In this document: positions 11,941 to 21,711 of the stretch, one piece after another | Layout: every line of letters starts with the position of its first letter | Position numbering within the stretch: position 1 is the first letter of the stretch | Assembly (NCBI GenBank): GCA_963969595.1 | Contig: OZ018413.1 | Coordinates: 1,924,501-1,988,500 of the forward strand | Direction of reading: 5' to 3' | From: Neckera pumila | Taxonomy: Eukaryota > Streptophyta > Bryopsida > Hypnales > Neckeraceae | DNA: 64,000 bases | Made by a program: the position numbers and the translations under genes | The notes under the pieces: model-generated | Told to the model about the DNA's origin: nothing | The model's database searches: none | Seen by the model: only the letters and a program-made list of their open reading frames with translations

Positions 11941-12850
11941 GACCACTTGTCCCCTTGGGGGACAAATCAGGTCCGAGCAAGTTCCTACTGTCTCAATTTT
12001 TTCATAATATTTTTTGAGATTTTTTGAGGTTGTGTATTTTTGCAATAGCTTTGTGAATATATAATCTTTATTTTAATTGATACCCGGGAGCAAATGTTAT
12101 GGCACAATAAGCGAAATTGGAGTTTGGCGGGGCGCCCAAAAAAAATCACAAAAAGTCAGAATAATTCTTTTTCAATTCTTTTTCTCAAAGATTTTTTTTT
12201 TGTCTACATATGAAGCTTTGTTTCATTCAATTTGGACTAATGATGAGAAAGTTATGGACAATCTTAGTTTTTTGGGCAATCTAAGCATCTTCTTGAAAAA
12301 ATAACTTGTAGAATTTGTTTTTCAATGCAATTTTTAGAATTTTTCAAAAAAAATTGTTAGACAAGCTTAGATTTTTTTGCTAGAACAATCTCACTGTTGG
12401 GATTATTGTGATTCAATTCCATCTAAAAGCTATTCACAATTTAGTTTTTTCTTCAATCTTGAATCCACCTCTATTTAACAATTTTTTAATGAGTGAAAAT
12501 TAAGTGCTTTTTATCCAAATTTTTTTTGGAAGATTCTTAACTCAACTACTTAACATAAAGAAGTAGAAAATCAAAGTCCATAGTGCAAAAAATTTGAACT
12601 GAAAAGACTCAAAGCCAAAAAATCTAGTCAAGCAAGGTGCAAAAAACTTGTTTTCTTTACTTTAAATGCATATATCTTGCAATCTACATGGTCAAGGTTT
12701 CTGAAATTTCTTCCACATATTCACATACTAGTCAAGTATAAGATCTTATAGTTGGATATGCAAGAAAAAACAATTTTTAAAGCTCTTTTCTCTTTGCAAT
12801 AGAAATGACAGTTTTGAGTGTTTTTTGATAGGAAAATCACCTTGGTAACT
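11941..12850 (+). mobile_element. ACCCCTAAA-type element, variant B
   Basis: Left end TTA-ATCCCTAAAGGACC. The interior follows the copy at 50501-51426 throughout, so it is the duplicated counterpart. The right terminal motif is degraded (ACCTTGGTAACTTAG). Non-coding. Confidence 0.7.
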
Positions 12851-12910
12851 TAGTCCAAGCTCAGCTACACCAACAGCGACTATGTTCTGTCCCCGAAGTT
12901 TGAGTTTTTA

Positions 12911-13355
12911 GAGCAAGCCCAATGCAAACACAAAAAAACGTATAGTATAGAGATTTTGAAGTGCAGGGAGGCGGACCTCATTCCGTTCTTGCAACTTTTA
13001 GAAAAAAATGGCTCCAATGCAAAGCCGGCAAGCCAAACTTCAAACTGACTTTCTACAATATAAAAAGAAGGAGAATAAAGATTCTACATTAACAAAAGAT
13101 ATTTCATACAAAAAGGGAAGCTCCATTCAATCGGCACACATTACAAGGCTTGAAAAGGGGAGACATTTATGACTCTTGCTATTGTGTGTCAACTTCCGTG
13201 CTCTCCAAATTTCCTTAAAATGCACTGCAGTGGATGGAAATTGCCGGTCCGGGAAAATAAAGAGACCCGTGCCGTATGCACTGGGGTGTGTCTTTTTGGT
13301 AGGCCCGGCATTATGTCGTTCCGTGCATGATCCAGTAGCTGCATTGGAGCTGCTC
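12911..13355. mobile_element. PIF/Harbinger-like non-autonomous element with TTA target duplication
   Basis: The ends are GAGCAAGCCCAATGC (12911) and GCATTGGAGCTGCTC (to 13355), an imperfect inverted repeat of 15 bp. TTA flanks both sides (12908-12910 and 13356-13358). Copy B reads straight through as GAGTTCTTAAATGCACC with a single TTA at 51704-51706, which is the unoccupied site. A TTA target duplication is the established signature of the PIF/Harbinger superfamily. No transposase is encoded in the 445 bp. Confidence 0.88.
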
Positions 13356-13358
13356 TTA

Positions 13359-14048
13359 AATGCACCTGCAAACCAACTGAAAGGCAGTGCTGCAGTGGCA
13401 AAACCAATTTTCATTTCTATATTTGCAGAACTCATCTTGTTCCCTTGTCGCAGTCAAGGACAGACTCACAGACTGACTTCCTGACTGACAAATGCGAAAC
13501 GCCCGGACTTTCAGGCTCCCAAAGGTCCAAACTCGATCCCAACTCCCAGGCAACCAACACCGAAATTCCACTTGAATCGTGTACAGCAACACTGGCCGTC
13601 ACCACCCACGCACAGCCAAAAGCAACGTGAGAAACGGTCGAAGGAGGCCCACAACTGAACTTCGGTCCCTCGGATGCCTCATAATGGAGCCGTGCCAGTG
13701 AAATGGCTCCAGTAGATCGGCTCCACACCATTTGGGTTTGTCTTGGACCGTCCTTGCATTATTGTTTTTGCACCATGTGCTCACGGATCCTAGCTTCTAT
13801 CGATCTACGTACCTTGCAGCACGAGGTCGGACCTACAACTCCACAGAGCTCCAGCCTGGTGTTCTCCGAATTATTGCTGAAACGAAATTAGCTAGCTAGC
13901 TTGATATGAGCTCGGATCGTTAATAGCTTCACCCATTCTTTTGGGTATGGAGATGAGGTTGCTCAGTTGGACGGTGTCGGGGCTTGTGTGAGATCAATCA
14001 AAATTGGGCTGATGGTCTGGGTGTTGGCCGGAGATCGAAAGTTTTGAA
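13359..14048 (+). promoter_or_regulatory. Upstream region of secreted-protein gene, copy A
   Basis: This matches 51707-52445 closely, more so than the AT-rich repeats to its left. The retained similarity upstream of a conserved gene, and the higher GC content, suggest it holds the promoter and 5' untranslated region. I cannot place a start site. Open frames on both strands here are not conserved as proteins between the two copies. Confidence 0.5.
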
Positions 14049-15237
14049 ATGATGGAGAGCCAGTGGTTTTCTGCGAGGAGGTTGGTGCTCGTTTTGTTGT
14101 TGCTGCTGGGATTTGTGGCGTTGATTTCGGGAGCATCCGAGCTGCCATTGCTGCCACCAGTGGACGTGGCGCAGTCCGGCAGAGTTCGTTTGGAAACCGC
14201 ATCAGCTCCAACGCAGGTGGAGCTTCTGATGATCCGGCTCATTCGAACTTTCTTCGGAGATCAAGTGGTGAGAGACTCGTTCTTTATTAATTGCTTGTCA
14301 GAGTTCAAGTGGTGATTCAGCTGGGAGATTTCATGTTTTTTTTGTTTTGTAAACCATCTCATTTGGGGGAGTATTACAAGTCTTGAACAACCGTTGTTTC
14401 GTTTTCTCAAATCATCTGCAAAGCAGTAGAGGAAAAAACGTGAATGTACAGAGTTGGTCCCTGAGCTCCCTGGAAGTCGTTCATTAATTATCCGTGTGTT
14501 GAAACCGCATTTTTTTATCACGATTCTGAGTCTCGGCTGTCTAGGTGTTTTTTGTCATGTAATGTATTTGTCATCTTGCGAAGCCTAAATTCCCCAAAGC
14601 TTGCGCTATAGTAGGGTTGCTTGACCTTGCGATTCATGGTCTAAAATTTCCAAGTTTTTCACCAATTTTTTGTGAATCTAAAATTGCCTTCTTCTGGGGC
14701 CTTCTTCTGGGACCGACTTGGACATTACTTGCAGGGGTGTCCAAGTGCAACCTTTCTGTTCCGCAAGAATATGTGATTCGAGTAGTCAAGCAAATGTTTT
14801 TCAGATCAGATTTTGAGGCTTAGACTTGCACTGGCCCATTTTGGAAACAAAATAGTGTAAATCCTGCTCTTGAAGTTGGAAGAGTTCTCACACTCCTAGT
14901 GAATACGGGGGACGAACAGCTTTCGGGACGAATGATTACGGGTTTTTTTTCTAATGGACACCGTTGAGAATGAATGCACCGTTTAATTTATTGCTTTCCG
15001 CTTGTTTTCATGTCGGACAAAAAATCTAATTGTTATTTTTCTATTCTATGGCAGAAATGGAGTCCCTACAGTCGCAGTGATCACTTAGTACGCACACCCC
15101 ATCACCGAATTGTGCGCGAGCACCGAACTCATCATCCAAATCTGCACGATGAGCTTGCCAAGCGGCGGTTTCGTCTCCGGGGCAAGCCAGTTTCCACAAC
15201 TCCGACTTCACAAGCCAGAAAACCAAGTCAACAATAA
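14049..15237 (+). CDS. Small secreted Cys-free basic protein, two exons, copy A
   Basis: Exons 14049-14267 and 15055-15237 (intron GTGAGA...GGCAG, phase 0) give 133 residues. Residues 10-27 form a strong hydrophobic signal peptide after two arginines, with probable cleavage near residue 28-29. The mature part has no cysteine. Its second exon starts KWSPYSRS and is rich in His and Arg, with an AKRRFRLRGK cluster that could be a processing or binding site. The start is fixed because an upstream in-frame stop lies just before it here, whereas copy B is open further up. The family is not recognised; CLE, IDA, PSY and EPF motifs are absent. Role by inference: apoplastic peptide precursor or cell-wall-associated protein. 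Copy B at 52446-53673 differs at only six residues (4, 6, 25, 48, 92 and the last). Confidence 0.75.
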
Positions 15238-15765
15238 TACGGAGTAATTCTAGTCGATTTACAATAATTAGGATACAAAGTTTGCGGATATTAGTTAGTT
15301 ACCAGGAGAGAGAGCCTCCGAGCCTAGCTAGCTTGAACTCTATGTACAATTTCTGTATATCTAGATTCCACTTGTACATTAGTTAGAAGACCTTGTAGCA
15401 AGACCGTGACCACCGAAAGTGGATCGGTTTCAAAACCAAGTTTAGGTTTCCACTGTATAAACCACCACCACCATGCATGTATGTCAGGGCCGCACATGCT
15501 TGGGAGACGGACCCTCTGGCAGTCCAAAGGAGAAATTTGATTTTGGTATCTGGAGAAACCTTGTTCCGGGTAGACTGCTGAAGCGACGACCTTGGCGATG
15601 GCGCCCGGGGTTTCACGGGGTGCCTAAGCCGGAGCTGATGGACTTCATCGTGGTCCATCGCGTGTGCATCGCCTGTACCGCCCCTGTACCTTGTCTCATC
15701 CATCTTTCTTTAAAAGCAAGTACCTATCCATCTTAATAGCAACTGGTTCAACCCTACTGACCCAT
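15238..15765. other. 3' flank of secreted-protein gene, copy A
   Basis: Up to about 15545 this matches copy B (53674-54003), including CCAGGAGAGAGAGCCTCCGA and a CCACCACCACCA stretch, so it probably contains the 3' untranslated region. After that the two copies differ. No further gene is recognised. Confidence 0.5.
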
Positions 15766-15925
15766 TATTCCTTCTTTTTGGCATTCTTTCTTCTCATTAT
15801 TCCTTTCATTTGACATACTTCCTTCTCATTATTCCTTCCTTTTGGCGTTCTTCTTTCCCATTATTCCTTCCTTTTGGCGTTCTTCTTTCCCATTATTCCT
15901 TCCTTTTGGCATTCTTCCTTCTTTG
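15766..15925. repeat. Pyrimidine-rich minisatellite, about 32-bp unit
   Basis: Units of the form CATTATTCCTTCCTTTTGGC followed by GTTCTTCTTTCC repeat four to five times, with the central copies nearly identical. It has no counterpart in copy B. Confidence 0.85.
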
Positions 15926-17135
15926 TGGTAGTCCTTTCTTTTTACCAAAATAGAAAAGAATTCATAACATAGATTAAATTAGATTTTTTCAATATAAAAG
16001 GACACAACTTATTCCAAAAGCATCCAAAATGTAGCATGTTAGAAAAGAAAAGAAAAAAATAGACTATATCTTGTTATAAAAGTACGAAAGAAATCCATAT
16101 TACTATCATACATCTACATTGTACATGTGGTGTGCTAAAAACTATAGTTTCATGCAATAAAGATTAAAGATGATTATAATAAACATTTAAACATATATAT
16201 GTGGTTATATATAAGGTATATAATTTGATTATAATAAAGAATTAGGTCGAATTCTTACCAAATGATTAAATTTCATCTCTCATACATGTATAGATCCAAG
16301 AGCTCTCTGAAGAAATATTAATTCTAGAATACACATAAAAAATTTCAACCAAAAATATTTCTTACTTATACTTCTAAAAAATAGTAAGTAGAACAAAGAA
16401 AGGCTATATTTAATTTTTAAAGAATTTTGTAATGGAATTGAAAAATCCTAATCTCAATTTCAATGGTTGTAATATTCTAATAAGTAATTTTTATTCTATA
16501 ATTTATTTATTTATTCAAATCTATTATTGAAAATTGAGTTCAGTGAAGAACTATTCTGATACGATTGTAGTTTTTTTATCTTTGGTTTCCATTGCTATTC
16601 AAAAATATAAATTTTTAATAATGAGTGGACAAATGTGTTTATTTTGAAGCATTTTTTTTATTATATAAACTATAAGTATAAAAATTTCAAAGATTAAAGA
16701 GAAATTAATCAATAATTGTATACTACATTCCTGGAGTTGTAATGAATAGAAAATATATGATTGCATACCAAAATTTATTCCAAAGAACTGAACCAATACA
16801 TAAATTTGCATAATTCCAAAGAATTATACTAGTATAGAAACTGATAATAAAAGATCTTTTGATCTAACTAGTACATTTTTATTGTATTAGTCACTTTTAT
16901 TTTTTAAATTTATTTTTCTTCTTATTTTTCTTATTTTTTTATAGTTTTCCTAATTTAATTTCCTATTTGGGTTTAGGGTTTAGAAATTTTAGGGTTATAA
17001 TGTACAATTGCAGGAATTAAATGAGAAAGTTCTTTGTCAAATCTTCATCTCTTGTTTTTAATTTGTTAAATCACCATGACAAAAAATATATGCTTAAGAA
17101 TATTTACTTTGAAAATTGAAGGGCAGCGAAAAGAA
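15926..17135. other. Very AT-rich intergenic DNA, copy A only
   Basis: No gene, no defined repeat and no counterpart in copy B. It belongs to a 3.7-kb block (about 15.55-19.29 kb) that is absent between the equivalent genes at 54.0-55.5 kb. Confidence 0.5.
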
Positions 17136-17840
17136 ATCCCTAAGCCTTGAATCTTTTTGTTTTTAAATATTTTCTTCAAAAATTACAATTTTGTCTACAT
17201 TTAAAGTTTTGATTCATTCTATTTGGACTAGTGATGAGAAAGTTATGGGCAGTCTTCTTTTGTTGGCAATGGAGTTGGCAACGTATGCATCTTATTGAAA
17301 GAATAAATTATTGAACTCATCTTTGAAATTCAATTCTTATCATTATCTTAAAAAATTTATTACATAGGATTATATTTGCTTATTACATCACCATTGGGAT
17401 TATTATGAGTCAATTCCATCTTAGAACTATTAGTGATTTAGTTTTTCCTTCAATCTTAAACCTACTTCTACTAAACAACTTTTTCATGTGTGAAAATTAA
17501 TTTTAATTTGTTGAATTTTTTTTCCTACATTGTCAACTACATTCTTAAACATAAAAAAATAGAATATCAAAATCAATAGTGCCTAAAAGTTTATTTAAGA
17601 AGATCCGAAGCCATGAAATGTAGTCAAACAAGGTGTTCAAAAATTATTTTCTTCACTTTAAACGCAAATATCTTGCAATTTATATGCTTGAAGTTCCTAA
17701 AATTTCTTTGAAATATATTCATACTATTGTGCGGACCTTGGTTATGCCCAAAAAATAGTTTTTGAAGTTCCTTGTTTAAAGTAGTAGAAATGATAATTTG
17801 GAGTGCTTTTCATGGAAAAAAGACTTGGGTCTTTAGAGGT
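17136..17840 (+). mobile_element. ACCCCTAAA-type element, variant B, shortened
   Basis: Left end ATCCCTAAGCC, right end GGTCTTTAGAGGT. Interior phrases (TTTGGACTAGTGATGAGAAA, CTTGCAATTTATATGC) follow other B copies. About 0.7 kb, so partly deleted. It abuts the transposase region on its left. Confidence 0.6.
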
Positions 17841-17923
17841 TACAACGCACTAAAAATACAAAAATTACCAAAAAAAATTGCAATAGAAGTTGCAAAATAT
17901 ATTTTTTATTAAATTCCACCATA

Positions 17924-18828
17924 TTAATGGTGGTATTGTACAATATGATCTACTAGAGTAGAGTAGAATGCGGTGCCAACATCTTGAACAAATTTTTGCC
18001 GCCAAAGATATTCTGCAAAATAGCCATTGTAGTGGTCCTTTACCGTGCTATATCGTGGTAAAGGACGCTTTACTGCACTCCAAGTCCCTTCAATAGTATT
18101 AGTATGTGCACCTGTAATTGGATCTCGAAAATGCAAAGAATGATTAATCGTTTGATGAGAATAGCCCAAAAAACGCAATCGATCCGTGCCATAACCATGC
18201 CAACAATCACTAATAATAGTCGTGCCGGGCTCCACATATTTCACAATTAACTCCTCCAATGTTTCCGCCGTTCGATTCGGAACACATGTGTTAAAAAAAC
18301 ATTATTTGAACCACACTCAACTCCCCCAAATACCCATTGTCCTTCCACTCTTCTACCACGGTTATATTTTCTTTTACCAAACTTGCTTTCATCAATTTCT
18401 ACCATTTTTCCTATACCTCCAATTCTTTCCACATCCTCATCATTCATTGCTAGTACACAAATCTCTCTACAATAATTATACCAATCTACAGTCGTATGAT
18501 TCTCTCCAACCCCTGCATGTATATGTGCTAGATCTTGACTACTTTTAGTAGCCAAACAATACATTAGAGTAAGGGCTTGTTTGAGAGTTAATTTTGAATG
18601 CTCAAACCAAGTCCCCGATCTAGGCAATTTGGTTTTCCTACAACCAACATGCCCACAACTCCACACAAAACCGTTTAATCGCTTCCTTTCCCTAACCTTC
18701 CCCATGACCATGCCACATGCCTCACAATTCATCCTATCCGGCATGAGTTGTAAATTTTGGGCAAAGGCAAGACAATTCTCTAGATTCTTTGTGTTCTCCG
18801 TGAATTTGTACATAGATAGGGATGCCAT
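17924..18828 (-). pseudogene. Merlin/IS1595-type (ISXO2-like) DDE transposase, one frameshift
   Basis: Two overlapping minus-strand frames make one transposase. The first (18828 to 18247) begins MASLSMYKFT and holds a zinc ribbon (Cys35/38 and Cys58/63), a helical region and the first catalytic Asp (D146, in VEIDESKFGKRKYNRG). The second (to 17924) holds the second Asp (IISDCWHGYG) and the Glu (HTNTIEGTWSAVK). The zinc ribbon plus the DDE series is characteristic of the ISXO2-like/IS1595 domain of the Merlin superfamily. The frame breaks in a run of seven T (minus strand; plus-strand A run 18293-18299), and one extra base there would join the halves. Everything else is intact, so the break is recent or a sequencing error. 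Terminal repeats were not found. Confidence 0.85.
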
Positions 18829-19310
18829 GGTAGAAGAAACTTAGAAGACCCCTAAAAACAGTAAATCAAGAGAGCCACAGTGAAAATAGGAGACCAAGCA
18901 CAGTAACCCTAAACAATAGTGAAAACAAGAAGAGAATAGTGGAGTTTGAAAAAAGCAGATGCTTCGTGATGCTTTGTGACATTTTTTTATTTCCAATGAG
19001 CTGGGGTGCCTCAACCCGTTGCAACGGGGCATTGGAAGGGCAAGACCGCATACAACGAAAGGGCGGAACGGAAGCAAGAAACGGAAGCATGAAACGGATC
19101 AAAACGGCCCGAGGATATGATCGCAACGGCAAGAGGAAGAGGACGAAGGTGGGGCGCTCAACCACCGCACTGTTCATTGCGGTCCCATTCATTGCGACAG
19201 AGAAGGGGGTCGGGATGAGAAAACCTGCAGCTTCCTCCGGTGATGGCCAGCGAGGTTGTTGCTTCAGCAGGTGTCTCCCTTGTTCCAAACTTCCAAAGTC
19301 ACGATTGTAA
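18829..19310. other. Flank of transposase; unclassified sequence
   Basis: This runs from the transposase start codon to the point where homology with copy B resumes. It contains CCCGTTGCAACGGG (about 19014), a perfect 14-bp palindrome, and is more GC-rich than the rest. It may hold the transposon's 5' end or another insertion. Long frames on both strands have no family features. Confidence 0.35.
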
Positions 19311-19398
19311 GGTTTCGGCTTTTACTCTACTGCACTCCAATGCCGAAATGGATTTCCACATCAGATTCTTACACATCACCTCACCATTCACAAGATTG

Positions 19399-19545
19399 AC
19401 ATGTGACACTTTTTAAACAAAAATGTCATAATTTATGCCCAATTCCGACCATGACATGTGACACTTTTTAAACAAAAATGTCATAATTTATGCCCAATTC
19501 CGACCATGACATGTGGCACTTTTTTTTGTACTAAAATGACTTAAT
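19399..19545. repeat. Tandem repeat, about 55-bp unit, nearly three copies
   Basis: TGACATGTGACACTTTTTAA followed by TCATAATTTATGCCCAATTC repeats twice almost exactly, then once in diverged form. The equivalent place in copy B (55670-55780) has about two units, so the array length changed after duplication. Confidence 0.88.
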
Positions 19546-19807
19546 TTATGCCTAAATCTGACCTTCACGTATGATAGTTAGTCCGTGGCATGAGAGCATC
19601 TTTACTCTAGAGACGGCCAAATGGATCTACCAATGAGAATTTGGTGAGTGATTTGACCAAGCCCAACCTATGTATCCCATGGCAACACGGACTACAAACA
19701 CGAGAAACCGGATCCATGGCCTCCAAATTGAAATTACTGTGGGTACTGCGAATTATTAAGAAATTGCTTAGTACTACAGAAATATGTGTATGTGAAAGTT
19801 ATCTTAT

Positions 19808-21173
19808 TTGCAAGCCAAACTCGACTTCCAAGCAGTTCCTCTTAACAAGTCATCCGTTTTGCAAGATGAGCGGGACATTTTTGCAATCCTCCATAGACAA
19901 GTCATCCGTTTTCCAAGACGGGTGGGGATGCTCAAGCTACATAGGCTCGAACTTCAACTTCTGAGCGGCGGGACAGAGCCAAAATAGTAGCCCACCCAAA
20001 AGGGAATGCGCACATTACGAGACCTCCTCTGGGATTCTCAAGCTCGTGACTTCCAGTCCTGGGAGGAAGTTTCGTCATTGTTCCCTCTTGCCGAGTTAAG
20101 AAGGCATCACGGGTATTTTCCTGATCTCCAGCATCCCTCCTGAGTGGCTACCAATTTGACATGGCCCAGGAGGAGGACTGAGTGGGTCGGGAATTTTTTT
20201 TTCTAGCTCGGAGGACTCGACACCAACAACCCTGGTAAGGTATGGCAAACCCCCACCCCCGCCAACCCCAAACAAGGCAAGGTGCATCTTGCTCCCTCGG
20301 AGTCAGAACCCTCCCTGTCGCTAAGTTAGCTGGAATCCGTACCTTCCACAGCGACGGTAGGCAGCTTGCTCGGCCCCACAAAACGAAGAAAAGAGGAGAA
20401 GTACGATGCACACGGAATTCGTTTGGAGAGTACGTATCTCGCAGATCCGTCCACAGGGGTAAGTTAGTTGCCGCACTCACTCCTTGTTGGCTTCACTTGG
20501 GGACAGTTCTATCATTACCTTTTGACCACCCAGGGAAATGGCGTTGGGGTGATGGTTCTCAATTGCTGGCATATGCGACAGCTCTAGCTTAGGCCGCAAA
20601 CTTCTATAATCAACAATTGCCAACTCAAGCTTCGAAGTCGTCTGGGCATTTCCCCTGTTCCTTCTCCATCGATTGGATAGACGTATGGCACAAGGCTAGA
20701 TCCCAGAAAGAAGCTGCTTTTGTGTGGTCAATTTTCCACAATGTAGTTGCGGTGAATTCTTGGAGAGACCCCACGCATCGATACAAGTTGTGCCTACTCT
20801 AATAAGGTAGAGCCAACCATTCCCGACCAGTGACCCATTCTTGAGCTATAGGTGCACGTTTTTTTGACCAAGCTTAGAATGTTTTTGTTTTTTTATTTGT
20901 CTATTTGGTCTCTACTTAGAAGATCCTTTCTTTGGATTATACGGATCTCACATAACAATAAGGTTTTCTCCCAACACCGCTGGCCTTTGGAGTCTCGTGT
21001 CCTCGGCCCAAAGGGTTGGTACTAGTATCATTTGGGCCCCATCTCTTGCTCCTGTGATTAGGTTCTCTTTTCTTTTGGTTCCTTTTGTTGTGCTCTTATC
21101 TCTTGACCATTGTGACAGTTGGTTCTTGGTTTAATGCAATGGTTCTTTCCATTTGTTAAAAAAAAAAAAAAAA
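19808..21173 (+). mobile_element. LINE (non-LTR retrotransposon) 3' fragment with poly(A) tail
   Basis: Frames read a reverse-transcriptase C-terminal region (MRTLRDLLWDSQARDF, then SWEEVSSLFPL) and, at 20617-20802, the start of a zinc-binding RVT domain (WTDVWHKA-like, AAFVWSIFHN). About 250 bp of the zinc-binding domain present in the copy at 56.5 kb are missing here. A 16-base A run at 21158-21173 marks the 3' end. The flanks (GTTATCTTATT before, TGAACTTATAAATTGAAGATTTT after) are continuous in copy B. The element is 5'-truncated and broken by stops and frameshifts. Confidence 0.82.
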
Positions 21174-21711
21174 GTGAACTTATAAATTGAAGATTTTGCA
21201 ACCCATGGTCAGTTCAAATAAATCGTGATAAATTTCAAAATTGAAGATATTTTCGAAGCAAACAGGTCAGATCCTGACTTTGCACATTTAATCCCCTTTT
21301 TGAGAAACACAAAATAAGAGGAAAATGTAGGCCGATTCCCTCAAACGGAAACTGCTAACAGTATGACTGTATGGATGCAAACATGAAAATGGAAATGGAA
21401 AAAATAGTGTTGATATACAACATACAGATTATAAACTGTTGCTCGGTGCTTGCAACAGAGCCAAAAAATCCACTATAACTAAAATAAACACAACCTTCTT
21501 CCGAGAAAATCGTGGTCTCAAGGTAGAGTTTCACAAAGAGTTGCCTCCAGAATAATGCACGTGAGAAATGTATCAAAATCTACCAAGAACCTAGTGGCAA
21601 GGTATAGATAAGGGTGCATTGATTTCATCATCAATTGGTATTTGCAATATCAACCTCACTTCTAAACTTCCAGTTTAAAAGTGTGTCAAAGAGATCAACT
21701 TATTCAGATTC
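21174..21711. other. 3' flank of CCR4-like pseudogene
   Basis: Matches 55944-56058 and then 57700-58083 of copy B, with a LINE lying between those two parts in copy B. It probably contains the former 3' untranslated region. No other gene is recognised. Confidence 0.55.

Noticed and set aside
13127..13731. Several overlapping frames on both strands upstream of the secreted-protein gene
   Set aside because: Part lies in the PIF/Harbinger-like element, and the rest is not preserved as protein in copy B.
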